This document shows, in pieces, positions 31,149 through 44,974 of a DNA stretch of 64,000 nt. Each line of letters opens with the position of its first letter. Positions within the stretch are counted from its first letter, which is position 1. The DNA comes from Epiperipatus broadwayi (Eukaryota > Onychophora > Udeonychophora > Euonychophora > Peripatidae), in NCBI GenBank assembly GCA_028023455.1, contig JAQFVV010001092.1, forward strand, positions 1 through 64,000, written 5' to 3'. The notes beneath the pieces were generated by a model. It made no database searches and was not told the DNA's origin. It saw nothing but the letters and a program-made list of their open reading frames with translations. The position numbers were made by a program, and so were the translations under genes.

Positions 31149-34100
31149 TTTAGAAACCATTAATGACCACGTGAGTTCAAACAATTAAATCAATTGCATC
31201 AGTAATCAATGTTACAGCTGATCTGTAAAGTTAAATATAAAATAATTTAATTAGTTTTTAAACAAAATTGACAATGGGGAGGGATAGAAATTATCAGATA
31301 TAAATAGAGGTTTTATTCGTGTTTAGGGTGTGTGTTGCTGTGTGCATACTCCTGTAATCCTAAATTCTTTGTTTAAAAAAAAGAAGCAAATTGTAATTTT
31401 CTTTAAATTTTTTTTTTTTTTAAGTAAGAGTATGTTTAAAAGTATAATTAATTGTTCCACAAGGATGAATTGCAACTGCTAAGAAAAGGTAACATTTTCT
31501 GATATCAACTTTCAGACAAATTTAAAACTATAGTGATCAAAATGTTTAAAGGAAGTTTTGCATCTCTTATCTTATTTACATATTGCATGTCTTTTTGGAA
31601 ACTAAATTTAAGATAAAAACCATTAGTATTTATTTATATGGCTAAATACATTATTGTACTGAACTATTTTAGCTGGAGGATACTCAGTATTTATCTAATT
31701 AAGTTAAAATATAAGCAAGGAAAATTGAGACATTATAGAGAACTGTATTATAATTTAAAAATGCGTCAATCTCCTTGTTATAAAAAATTATTCAAAGCTG
31801 ACATTAAGTCTGAAATTTATTACTGATACCTAATGTTGACTTTAAAATATGCTCTTATTTGAATAATGCTTCTACAATGTTTTTAGAGAAAAGAAATATA
31901 TTGCACTAAAATAATGAAGAATTACTTTTATCTGCCAAGCATTAGTATAATTTTGTGTTAACTTTGCCTAGTGCTCAACTAAAATTTATTGAATATGAGA
32001 TATTAATTATCTACTTCCAGAAACTGTTGAAGAAAAATAGTGTAAACTACAATTAGTTAAGGATAAATTTTTAAATGATAATGAACTAAAAAGTTTATTG
32101 CTTATACCTTGACCTAAATGAAAATAATTTTATTTTAGCTAATTGAAAACAGATGAAAATATGAGCTTTAGAAAAGCAATTCTCATCTTATGCTAAATAG
32201 TGAGAAGAGAAAGTTATTTGGAAATAAAATTTCAAAATACTGTATGAGAAATAATTAAAAAAAAGGTGTTTAAAAAGCATTCTTTTAAAAGAGGAAAATG
32301 GAATTAAAAATAATAAAGCTATATTATTGTACATGGAACCCTGGGATTCTATAAAAATGTAAACAGCGAAGAATTTATTTTTCCAATGCCGGCCTATTAT
32401 TATTTCAATGTTTTAGTATTTATAATATCTGTAAAGGAAGAAAGTAAAAATATCTTTTAAAAAACTATTAAATGTGTTCCATTTTCTTTTAGAAACCATT
32501 GCCATGCTTATGAATATTTTGACTAGAAGCTTCAAACACCATCAGATAAATTATCTTCAATAAATTATCTACCTGTCTAAAATGGAAAACCAGTGCAGAG
32601 CTGAAACTATGAACTTAAGTTACTGTATTATTTTTTTATTGTCTGTTTTATTGATTTAAAAAAAAGAAACAAGAAAAATATTTATGCTATATCTTTGTTT
32701 CTAAAATATGTGTAATACTATTAAGCATAAATATACCAGGTAAACTAATGTTACAATTTTAATTTTAGTGAGTTTTATTAAAATGAGTAGATAAATATTC
32801 TGCCATTTACAGGTAACTTTTAATTTTATTATATTTATTAAGCACATTACAAGTTAATTTCTATTTGATAATTTCATTTGCATAGATTTAAATATCTCAG
32901 TCTTAGCTTATTATATGTGGGATGTTTCACTCAGTCTTATTTTAAACCAGCCAAAGAAGTTTATCAGAGAGTTTCCATTCATTTGTTTTATAAATACTAC
33001 ATTAATTATAACTGCAAATATTTTTTATATGCATCGAGAATTAATATTCTCGCATTTAATTTGCAATCTTTTAAAGTCCACTAGTCAAAATATTTTTAGT
33101 ATTTAATATTTTATTATGTGTGCATTGTGCCTTTGCTTAGAATTTTATATGCATTTAATTTTAAAGTATTTCTTATAGTAGTCGATTGATACAGTTTTGC
33201 TTTGTTGGTTTTTACATTGAATATATACATATCATATTTTAAACTTCTTAGTGATAACTTAATTAGTTCATGTGAAGTATATATTTTGTCATTAGTTAGT
33301 ATTTGTTAGCCTCATAAAGTTAGGCTTTGTTAATTATTTTGAGTATGCTTAATGGAGGAGACAAGGTCCTCCATCCTTATTGTATTGCTTTTCCATGATT
33401 TGATAGTGCTTGTGCCCATGGAGGGTTATTGTATATCCTATAGCTGTATTTTTCAGTGATGATTATTACATTTATAAGCATTGGAATTCCATGAGAGGAT
33501 CATGCTTTTCTGGTGTGCCTTTCCTGTTCCTGATGAGCTGTAGACAAGGTCCAGGCATCCTATTTTCTGCCTCAAAGTTAGGTATTTTGAAAGTCACCAC
33601 ATTCTTATCTAGCTCTGCAGAGCATATATGTTCTTATATTTTTGGCCTATCATTCAGGATGAATTATTGCTAGTTCCACCACAGTAGGTAATGTTGCATT
33701 TGTTTTTAGATATGTGATGACAAGATATGTTTGTTTGAGGAACTTTGTTTCTTTAGGTTGTGATAGCTATTTTAATGCTTATAGGTATATCAATATTTGA
33801 ATTGTGTTGCTATGATAGCTTTATCAGCCACAAGCCAACCAACAATAATCTATATTTATTTTTAAGTATGTTAATTATGCATAAGGTACAAGTGGCAATT
33901 CACACATACTAATTTTAATATGTTCATCCAGATTTTTGCTGCTGGATTTGTTAAGTCTTTTAAATCTTTAATTTTAAAAACATTTAGCATAATAATTTTA
34001 TATGGACAGAATTTATTTAAAAAGTGTATAAATGATCTCTGATGAGTGAGTGGCCCATATATCTAATTTAATTTAAAGTTAGCTAGAAATTTGCTTACAT

Positions 34101-35680
34101 ATATCACTAGCTATAATATTAGTAATGTCAATATAACTAGTGGTAATAGATTTAAAATATATGATGAATATGCTTATTCCAGCTTAAAATTTGTTAAGCT
34201 CAGGATTATAAGTTTAAGCTTCTTATGTGTTATTCCGATTGTTAGATAACAATCACATATTAATAAATATGTTTAAAAAATTAAAATAGAATTGTGCTTA
34301 TTAAACTTAGTCTATTTTAATTTAAGTTTAAAGATTTTAAAATCTCTGATTGTTTAAAAGAGATTAGAAGTAGTATACAATAGCCTATGCTTGCTATTAT
34401 AAGTATTTATTAGTTTAGTATTTTGTTTATCAAAACAAATAATTTTAAAAGAGTTTAAGATGGATATTCATTAACAGTAGCCAGGAGAAATTGTTATATT
34501 TATTTTGTAAACCAAAAATAAATATTTTAAAAGTCAAAATATTTGTAAAATATTCCAGTGCTACATTGGCAATGCTTGTAATAAATTTTGATTGTAAATA
34601 TTTTCTTCTTATTGTTTTAAATAATAAACCATACTATTATTATTTCAAAAAGTTTTGTTTCTGTTTGTTTTACTTTTATATGAAAATATTATTGTCTTGG
34701 GTTCCAAAGTTTATTAAAGCTTGAGTTTCACAGTTCATAAAAATTTTCAATACCAAAGTTCACAAACATATTATAAAGTTTACAAAATATATTTTGATAT
34801 TGATTTGAATTATAAAACCATGCCAAGATAAGTGATTCTCAGAGTGAATCACAGTAACAGATAATTATATTATATCAGATACTTAATTAAATGCACATTT
34901 ATAATTGATTTTAACTTGTCATTATATCTTCTCAGATTGAAGATTCTGCAATATAAGATGTAGAAAATTAATGACTCAGAAGAGTATTTATCATTTATTA
35001 TCATTTAAAAACTGCACATTATCTTACTTTAACTGCACATTGTCTATCATCATCTTATAGTTTATAATTTTATAATTGATCTGTATTTAAGGTCTTTAGT
35101 AGGTTGTCTGCGAGTATGGGAATGGCATAAAAAGTACCCTTGCCCCTTTCCTCACTTGAGTAATATCTTGGGTAATACGCCATTATTAGTTTAAATTCAA
35201 ATTGATTCATTAAATTAATATTTGTTTTGTTTATTGTTCTATGATTGAACCATAAGGCAGTTTTTCTATGGGCGGCCAAGATATAACTCACTTGTTTATT
35301 CATCTTAGTAATTATTTAGTAGGCAATTTAAACTGTTAGTTTTGCACAAGAGTTTTTAGTTTTAGAATCGCTGAGATTGTTTACTCTTGTTGCCTTGTTA
35401 GTTTTAATTTAATGTGATAAGTCATTCCAAACAGAGTATAATTTATTCTTATTCAGAGAGTGTGATTTGATGGTAGGCCGATTCCAATAACTATTAACTG
35501 ATTTTAAAATTATGTTTTATATTATTTAATGGTAGATTATTAATATGCCATAATAGTTATATTTGCCTTAGTATTGGATTTGGTCTCGATCTGATTATAC
35601 ATCTCTGGATCATCATCACTTTTCTTAAATTTATTGTAACCCCACTGAGCTGAGTTGTTAAGAGTCTCTTTCAGCTCTAA
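31149..35680. other. AT-rich DNA, no gene recognised
   Basis: Short open frames occur, but none shows a domain or splice context I can defend. A slightly less AT-rich patch lies at 33350-33680, with a GGAGGA/TCCTCC hairpin near 33354-33372. Confidence 0.5.
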
Positions 35681-35684
35681 TAGT

Positions 35685-36040
35685 TCACTTTCATCTCTTC
35701 TTTACACTTTTTCTATACTAATAATTTACTCTCTTCATCAGTCTCTCTACTAATCATAATTCTCTTGTTAGTCTACTAATAATAATTCTCTTCATCTTTC
35801 TTTTCTCTCTAATAATAATCTCTATTTCATCTTCATCATCATCATTTTTCTCTCTCATTTCTCCTCTCCTCCTCTTTTCTATCTTATCTTCATATCTCTC
35901 TCTTCATCATCATGGTCTCTCCCTCTCTTTCATCATTCTTCCACTCCATTCCATCTTATCTTTTCATTTCTTTCTCCTCATTTTTTTCTTTTTTCTTTTC
36001 TTTTCTTTTGACTTTCTACCTTTACTCCCCCTTCCTTTTA
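35685..36040 (+). repeat. Long pyrimidine-rich tract
   Basis: About 350 bp dominated by C and T on plus (CTCT, TTCATC and TCTTTT repeats). It is strongly strand-asymmetric and able in principle to form triplex (H-DNA). It is probably a degenerate simple repeat. Confidence 0.8.
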
Positions 36041-36154
36041 TTTTGGTTACAATATATATATAATTTTGAAGTTTGCAATGATTGAGATATAGACTTTTAA
36101 ACAGAGGGCGTTATTGGATATTTGTAATTGTATAATGGTTTATATATTTGTATA

Positions 36155-37089
36155 CACCTGGGTCTCGTTTTACGCGATAGATAGGTTCCTCAGAAAACAT
36201 GCGCAAATGAAATCGTGCAAAAATAGACATAACTTACCTTGAAAAAGAGGGGATACGGACTGTGATTTTTCAAAAATCGCATAAAAGCAAAGCACCAACG
36301 TAAAATTACATTAAATTTTGCACAAAAAAATATAAGGAAATAAAATATGACTAATAAAAAATTTCAAATTTGAAAAAAATTGATACAAGACAAACTTTTT
36401 TTTATCTATAATATTTAATTTTATCAAAACAATATATTTTTATGCATAATTTACAGTAATTTATATTTTTTTATACATGTTTTAAGTAATATCGCTATTT
36501 GCCAGTAAAAAGATTTGTTTGCAAACTGATAAAAAAATCAGATTCTTCACAAAATGAAATATAACTAGCATCAACGTCACTCTCATGTTGTGTTAATTAA
36601 TGGTTTTCTGGTGACAATGTAATTAGTAATTAATCTAACAACTAAAAATTAAATTCTTATTTTTGTCTTTAATTTTCAATTTTAATTGTGCCCACTGCTA
36701 TTACTCACCTTTTAAAAATAAAATTATGTTCTTTTTTAAATAGCAAAAACAGAATGTGATTTAAAATGCAAAATTAACATGCACAATGTTTGAACAAATT
36801 TACATTATAATCTTGTAAAATTTAATGTGTGTATACATAAAATGTGGAAATCATGATTTTAATTTCATTATTGCATAAAATCTTACTATTGTAAAGCACT
36901 GAAAATATTGAAATTACTAAGTTGAAAATCCAATTTCAATAATGTGCTATTACTTTCAATATAATGTAAGTGTGCAAAATTTATTATTTAAAGTAATAGC
37001 ACAATATCAGAGTTTGACTTCCGGTGAAACACGAATTGCGTAACTTCAAAATCATGTTAAATAAGTCCGCATAAAAAGAGACCCAGATG
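36155..37089. mobile_element. Pogo/Tigger-like MITE with TA target duplication
   Basis: 935 bp between TA dinucleotides (36153-36154 and 37090-37091). Terminal inverted repeats: left CACCTGGGTCTCGTTTTACG, right (minus) CATCTGGGTCTCTTTTTATG. The arrangement CTGGGTCTCGTTTTACGCG resembles the Tigger/pogo terminus pattern (CTCGTTTTATTGCG). The subterminal GGGGATACGGACTGTG near 36250 also recalls that group. No transposase frame remains, so it is non-autonomous. Confidence 0.75.
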
Positions 37090-37091
37090 TA

Positions 37092-40000
37092 ATTATTTCA
37101 GTTAGTGTTAACAGTAATGTTCTTTCATATATATACATGAATGGAGGGGGTGTTGTTTTATTATATGAAATAAATATTGAAAAAATGGTGAAAATGAAAA
37201 TGCAATTGTCGAGAAGGTTATGAAAATCATTTACTATTGAATTAGCCACAAATGTGGAAGGTACCATTCTAATTATAAAGATTTTACTTAATTAAAATTA
37301 CTTGAAAGTTTTATTAGTAACCACTAATGGAAATTTTACATTGTTTAAGAGAATGTTCTCCAGAATTGTGGAAAATTTGAATGGATTGAATGATGGGTAA
37401 TGCAAGTTTTTATTTTTTGTAAGTTTGTATTAACAGTTGATAAAGATTGTCAGTACTTCTGGTAAAGAATATATTATTTAATTTTGAATACTGTGTTAAA
37501 TATATTTGTTTGAATTATTATTATATGATTTAAAAATACAGACATTTAATGGTTGTATATATATATAAATAAATATTGTACCCTTTTTACTAGGTCCAAA
37601 TAGGTTTACTAAGTCAATTTTTGAAAAATTTTAAATTAAGGGAAAACTTAAAAAGGATAAATGCTATACAATGTTGATAGAATTTTTAAAACTCTGTTAA
37701 AGTAAAGTTGAGAGTTAGAAATGAGTAAAATCTATGTTTAAATGCTAAAATTATAAAGTAAAAGCTAAATATTATGATTATTGCATGGTTGGGAAAACTG
37801 GCCATAGAGAAATAATATAGTAAAAGTCCTATTAAACAAAGTGCTGAAAGCTAATTTTTAAAATAATGGTTTAAAATTAAATAAGCTAATGTATTTAAAT
37901 AAAATTTAGATTTAATATTTATATTATAAATTATTTATTGAATGTATAATATTTTGTGGTAGACAAATGTATTTAATTTGTTACTGCTTAAATAATTTCA
38001 AAATGTATTATTCCAAATTGTATTATTATATATTTATTATTTTTTTTATAATATTTTGTAATTAAATGTTTAGATATTTCTGTTTTCAGACAGTGAATAT
38101 ATAAAAAAAATTGTTACATTTTGTCTGGTTTTTAAGTCATGTGACCAGAAAATACACACACTTTGTGCTTGCAAGGTTTCTAAAAGAAAGTTTCAAAATT
38201 ACTTTGAGAGTTGTTTAAAATAATTGAAACATTTGTGTTTCATGAAAAAAAAATGTTAAGAAATTTATTTAATTAGTTATCTTTAACATAAGTGTAGTTA
38301 ATAAAGTTAAATTTTAGAAAGAGATACATTAAAATTAAATATTGGATACATTGTTAAAGTACTATTTAAAAAGTGTTAATGTTTAATTTGTTAGGTGGAG
38401 GTATAAAATTAATTTAGAATTAAATTTTGTAATAATATTTAATATTTTAGTATGAGTTATAAATTTTACTTCAAAATTTTAATAACCTAAACTTGACAAG
38501 TATGTAAATTAGATCGTAAGTTGAAGATTAAATAACCAATCAGATAGTAAGTAAGATCTGGTATAAAAGTAGATGCTTTCATTTTTGGGACACTTACTTA
38601 CTTCTTATTAACTTGTTAACTTTATCTTATTATGAATATTATTATCATATCAACATATATCAACATCAGAGTATTACTTAGTCTACTTCTTAATAATCTT
38701 ATTTTAAAAAAAAAGTTTTGAAGGATTATTAATTTATTAAGTCAAAGTAATAATGAATCCCTAAATTAATAAATTCTCTACTAGTTATTTCTATTGAGTC
38801 TTAGGCCAACTTCATGGTAAAACTATGGATTTAATACCAGAGATAATGTGTTTAAAAGAATTAATGACAAAAATACAGCTGATAAAGGAAAATATAGTTT
38901 TAAATGTATTATGGAAGAATTTGTATAATTATTTATTTTTAATACTTTGGATATGTGCAAGAGTGTTGTGTAGAAATATTTTTCAAAGAACTGGCATGTT
39001 TATGCATATTTATTTTAAAAATCTTAAAGTCTTTATTTGGATAACAAAAAATGTCTGAAAAATTAAAAAATAGTATTTCTTTAAAAACTGGGAAATTAAT
39101 TTAATATTGAACCTATAAGGAAAAGATATAATTTATGCTTACATTAGTACTGCACAGTTGTTTTTAAAAGTTGCAGTGAATCTTTTAAAATATTGACTTG
39201 AAAGTTATTACAAATCTCTTTTGAAAAAAAAAGATTAAAATAAAAACCAACATTATTATAGATATTATTATTATGACAAATTGTGGCTAAAAGATAGCAT
39301 AAATTATTGGTATAATATAAAACTGGTTTTTAAATTATTTGTCAGGAAAAAAAGAAATAAATGGATAATTAAAAGAATAAATATTATCCTGACTAAAAAT
39401 ATACCATTATAAATGACTTAAAATTTTCATTACTATAAAATATTATTTTGAATAGAATATAAAAATGCATATTTCCCATAAAATACATATGGATTTATAA
39501 TAGCTGAGAATGATGCATTGGAAGCCGATAGGATCCAAATGAACAGGAAAAACTCTGGAGATTATTTGTAAAACCTTTCCCAAGTGATATCATCTTAATA
39601 ACTATTATCCTAGAAAGCTACATAGAATAGACTGTGTTTTATAGACTTTCAGAACAGGATGAATAGCCAATTTTCAAATATTTTTGGATTTAAAAAGTTG
39701 TCATTATTATTATTTGTTTGTGAACAACTGCATGCTGAGGAGGAAAAAAGAGCTCTGTGTTTAATATTTTCAGATGGTAATGGTCGCTTAGCAACAGCAC
39801 TGGGGGAAACTTCTTTGGAAATATTGGAAGGAAAAAAACCAAAGTTTTTAAAATTTAACTTTATGAAGAGAAAAAAGAGTTAGAGTTTAGTAACTATAGT
39901 TTTATTATCATTTTGCATACTAATTGTAGTATTAAGCTTTTTAGTGTTAGGGTAGGAAAGATTACACTTTAAATATTTTTAGTATTCTAACAAAATTAAT

Positions 40001-42861
40001 ATTTTAAAGAATATTTTAATATTTTGTAAAGTTTTTCCTAAACATATTTAAGGTATGATAGTGTTATGCTGAATGACTGTTATTATTAATTAATGTTTTC
40101 TTATGTTAAATATTGGACCAGAAGACGTCTATAATAGTGACTGACAAGTGTAGGGTCACTAGGTAAACTTTATAAAATTTATAAATTTTATATGATGTAT
40201 ATGTTATTGATATTTTCTAAAATTGCTTAGAATATTTTTATGATATTGCTTTATCGTATGAATGTATGAGTATGTGTGTGTGTGCATTAATTACACATAA
40301 AACTTTATTATTATCCTAAGATATAAGCCATGATTTTAGAAAGATATAGCATACATTTTCTTTTATATTAACAATATAATATAATTTATTGATACTCATA
40401 ATTTTTATATGATTCTTTAATGGATGAACCATACTTTTAGAAATATTTTGAATATCGATTTTAATATCTTACAACAAAATCATTTGTATTTTTATTGCTG
40501 AGTTTTTAAAAGTAAATAAAACCTTTTCTTGTAGTAGTTTTAGATTGTTAAAATCATATGAGAATTTTGTTTGTTATTTGGAGTAATGCTAGTTATTTTT
40601 GTGATGTAGGTTGTTAAATCTATTGTGAAGTTTTAATCAATAGTGACATTGGGAGTATGTAAAGAAACCTTTGAATGCTTATATGTAGGATATATGGAGA
40701 AAATTGGAAAGTAATCTATATTGTTATTTTAATAGTTTATGCAAGTACAGATAACATAGCCCTATGTCTTGTATATATTTTCTGTGGACAGTGTTTTCTT
40801 GATATTTTGTATTTTAAAATGTTCGAGTGAGTGCTGAATAAATAGCCTGAAAATTATTATTATATTTGAGGGTATTAAACAGAAAAGTTATACTTCTTCA
40901 TTCACACTGTTATCATGTATATTATCCAATATATTTTATACTGTTGAGTCTTTAGTCTAGTTATTTCTTCATGTTGTCTGCATCATATCACTATCTTAAT
41001 TTCAACAGTTATTACATCATATAGCATTGTATTTTATGAAGAAAAAAAGAATAATTTTGGATTGTAGTATTGTTATTTTGAAAGGAGATGAGATGGGTTT
41101 TTCTTGTTTTTTTTTTTTAAAATTAAGGTCAAATCCCAATGAAATTGAATGTAAATGCTAACAGTGAATAATAAAGAATCAAATATTTTTCATATTTTTA
41201 TTAAATTGTTATTTATTTTTTTTTTAAAAAAAGATGACAATTATTTACGAGATTTTTGAATAATTTTGATATTTTGATTTTATGTGTTAATACATATTTT
41301 AAAAAAATAAAACATCCAAAGTGAACAACACACTATAGAATGAATGCTTGTATTTTGTGAATAATATTTTATATTTTAAACATACATGAAACCCACATAT
41401 AAGTATCTTTATTTAGAGAGTAGTACCAAGAAAAACATTTAGAATACCAATATTATTATTTTATTAAAGTCCATTTTATTTATCGAATGAACCAAGAAAA
41501 ATATTTAAAATAACACTAATACTATTATAGTAGATAAGTTTAATTTATTTATTGTAAGGATATTTGAACATATTTTAAAGATGAGTATTATTTAAGTATT
41601 TCATATTTTATATTTTTGCAGTATACTTATGAAAACCATATGGTATCTCTATGTTTAATTAATATATATTTTTCTTATTAGATTCTAAGAGTAGTCTTAA
41701 ACTTAAATTTTATTATGTTTTAAATAAATGTGCCATAAATAGTACATAAGTCGGAGTAAAGGCTTATTTACTTGTTGATTTATTGTATTTTTTTATAATG
41801 TGGAAGTAAGTAACCTAATATTATTTTCATTAGCTTTATATTTAGGCTTTATGAAGGATAATTGTAAATAGTGTATATAGTTTTTTTTTAAATGTATAGG
41901 ATAATATAATTTGTTAAATTTTTTTTTATAAAGCTTCGTGTTATGTTGATTTAATCACCATCACAAATATATGGTTGACAAATACTAAAATAAACATAAT
42001 ATATGCACAACAATGATATAATTATTTATTTAAAAAAATAATAATGATTCAGAGTATGATACACTTGAAAATTTTTATTTTGGATTAATATTATTATTAT
42101 GGTCATAATTAATTGCATAATTTATTGCATAGGATTTTAACGTTGTTTGTTACCAAATATTTTCAGATTGTATCAATTATGCCACATATTCTATTTAAAA
42201 TGCCACCTGAGAAATAAAAGAATTGTATTATTTATTATTATTATTATCATTGTCCATAGTTACCATAATATTGAACAGTTGATAAGATTGATAATTATTT
42301 ATCGAAGATTATTATTATTTATTATTGTTATTATTATTAGTTAGGTGTAGTTGAGGATGATACAAAATCCCTTATCATACTTGACTACAGGAGATTATAA
42401 AATTGATTAGTGTTATTTTTAAAGAACTTGGTATAATTATAATTGTATTGTTTTAATAGAGAGATTAGAATTCATTTAGTAACATAATACTAAATTGATG
42501 GTTATTATTTAAAAGTTTTAAGAATGCTATGAATTTGTTATTACTTGAAATAATAGGGGGATAGTATTCTTATGCCATTGAGATTGTATACTGTGGGATA
42601 TTGGCTCAATGTAATTCTTTACTGCTTGACCTTCACTTAATTATCTCATGATTTATTAATATTTTATTTATTTAATTTTTCATAAACCGAACCATTTATT
42701 ATTTATTAATCAGTTAGAGCTAGTTAAATAGTAAATATTATCATAGGATATCTTTATTATTGATTATATTAAGATTATATGTATTTTAGCAGAGCATAAT
42801 CATTTTATCTGAGCTAGTTATATTTTCCTATTGTTATATCAACTCGATGGTGAGGGTACAA

Positions 42862-42912
<51 letters not shown>

Positions 42913-44160
42913 AATTCTATGTATATTTTGGATTCTATCTATGTAATTACATGAGGCTTGTCACCCTTGGCTATATCCAAAATCATCACATGGAGAATAC
43001 ACAAAATAGAGAAGGTAGACAAATATTTCCTAAAAACGTTGTTTTGTATTTGCCATGAATATTAAACTCCTTACTTTAATAGTACCATATTATTCCTTAT
43101 TAATTTAAAATATTGCTCAAACATTAACAATATTGACATGCATTAAAAATAATTATGTATACTTCAAATCCTGTGAATCACTTATCAGGTCACAAATAAA
43201 TATAATAATGCATTTGAGTCCAAGCAATACTGAGAATTAAATTTTTTGATACTCAATGTTAAAAGGTTCAAACTGTGATAGTGATATGTGATGGAAATAA
43301 GCTTAAAACATTCGTATAAACTAAGTGAGCCCACATATAGGCAATGCATTTTACTTTTACTGCATAGGGATGATGATCATCTATTGACTTTGTAATTTAA
43401 ACATTAATTCTAGGTTTACTGTATGTTAATCCATTGTTATCATAATGAACTTTAGTTAAGTCAAAAATAAAAAAATCTACACCCTCTCAAAATATCTGAC
43501 CTTAATTCAGTTAACTGATCACTTTTTGAGCCCTTAGATGATCATGCCAAAATGTGATGATATATAGGATGTCTTTGTGCAAAGATCCAACTTATTCAAT
43601 GAATAATTTTCTCACAAACACAGATCTGGATCCAAAATAAAATAGTACATGATATAAGCCCTAAAGGTAATATGCAATGAGCTGGCTTTATGAATCAATA
43701 TCTTATAACTATATAAATAAGATTCAAGATGTGCATAAAAGAAGAGATTTAAACTTATTTCAAATAGGATATCCTCAGAGATTCTGATAAAATAAGGGCA
43801 TGAAGAATGATTTGCCTGATAAATATAAAATAGAAACAAATGAAATATTTTATTGAATCTACTTTTTACTTTCCAACAACTAACTATAAATAATTAAAAT
43901 AGCAGGCCTAAATTTACTAATGCAAGACAATGGAGCTAGCTAATATTGTCTGTGAAGGCAATCAATAGGATTCAGATGTTCTAAGGGAAAATGATTAAGT
44001 TAACAATGCCCAATTGCAAGTTAATCACAAAATTACTTTTAGTTAAACAAGTGGTATAACTTTTATTTACAATGGAATATTTACCTTATTTTTTTTTGAA
44101 TGGCAATAATAATAAAACAACAAAATAAACATCTGTTTTTTTATAGTTTATTCACTTGAC
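37092..44160. other. AT-rich DNA, no gene recognised
   Basis: Seven kb with no domain-bearing frame. An open frame at 39659-39883 has no recognisable family. A (GT)n(AT)n microsatellite is at 42862-42908 and ATT-rich simple repeat at about 42225-42340. Confidence 0.5.
42862..42908. repeat. (GT)n(AT)n microsatellite
   Basis: Five GT steps followed by about 17 AT steps. Confidence 0.95.
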
Positions 44161-44165
44161 TTTAA

Positions 44166-44970
44166 AATCATTGATATTCCTAACATTAGTTACCCAAATC
44201 TACTGAGATACATTCATGTCTCCATGATGCCACTTGTTCTTTAAATCCTTTCTCAGCTCTATACACTAATCCACAAATGGCTTTAGATCGCTCGAAATCA
44301 GCCACTTTTTGAGCTACTGTACTGTTTATATGCTTGTTTGAAAGCTTAGAAAAAGTTCTGTAAGATGCTGACATCTCTCAAATTATTTTACAAGTAAAAA
44401 ATCAATAAATGTGATGTTGTAAAATTTAACAAAAGAAGGGAGCAGTCCGTTCTTGCTGCTGATTGGTTGTTAACCATAGAGGATAAAGAAAAACACTTGT
44501 CAATAAATTTTACTGCTACAATTTCTTTTGTTTCATTTCAAAAATGATAAATGAATGTTTTAGACCATTTTAAAAGTATTTTTTGACATATTATAAATTA
44601 TTTTGATAAAATATGCTAAAAATAAAATTATTTAAAAAAGATTTTAGTAAAAATTATTTACTTTTCCACAACATAAAATTGGGAAAGAAATCACTGACAT
44701 CATCAACACTTTTTAGTTGGTGAGTAACTTTCATTTTAGATTTGCCGCTATCAAATATTTTTATAATTATAAATAAAAATTTATTTTTGAAAAAACTTTC
44801 ATTCACTTTCATAATCTGACAAACTATTAATATACTTTTTACAAATAAAACTAAAGTGAATATAATATTAAAAGATGAATATATTTTTACAGCTGAGTTT
44901 GTGGATTGATCAATTAAAAGTTTAGAGTTTTATCTCACTCAGCCAATAAAATTAATGATCACTGTAAGAA
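44166..44970 (-). mobile_element. TTAA-flanked element, copy 3 (divergent, longer ORF)
   Basis: It aligns with copy 2 from the frame start (GTTCTGTAAGATGCTGACAT near 44355) through GATTGGTTG, CATAAAATTGG, a GAAAAAACTTTCATTCACTT block and CAATTAAAAG to TTAA at 44971-44974. The left limit at TTAA 44162-44165 is tentative. Unlike copies 1 and 2, this copy keeps about 100 bp more coding sequence. Confidence 0.7.
44186..44374 (-). pseudogene. Longest surviving ORF of the TTAA family
   Basis: 62 codons, MSASYRTFSKL... to a stop. The first 20 residues match the truncated frames in copies 1 and 2 (SYRTF then K and N-rich), so the ATG is probably the ancestral start. The rest (e.g. KVADFERSKAICGLVYRAEK) is lost from the other copies. 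No domain was recognised. It may be the N-terminus of the parental element's transposase or of a captured gene; this is inference. Confidence 0.45.
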
Positions 44971-44974
44971 TTAA

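Noticed and set aside
33354-33372. GGAGGA...TCCTCC hairpin.
   Set aside because: Short stem, isolated, no supporting context such as a U tract or repeated copies.
35070-35303. 77-codon minus frame, slightly GC-richer patch.
   Set aside because: No domain recognised and no conserved partner copy in the window.
39659-39883. 74-codon frame on plus.
   Set aside because: No recognised motif, no splice or promoter context; length expected by chance.
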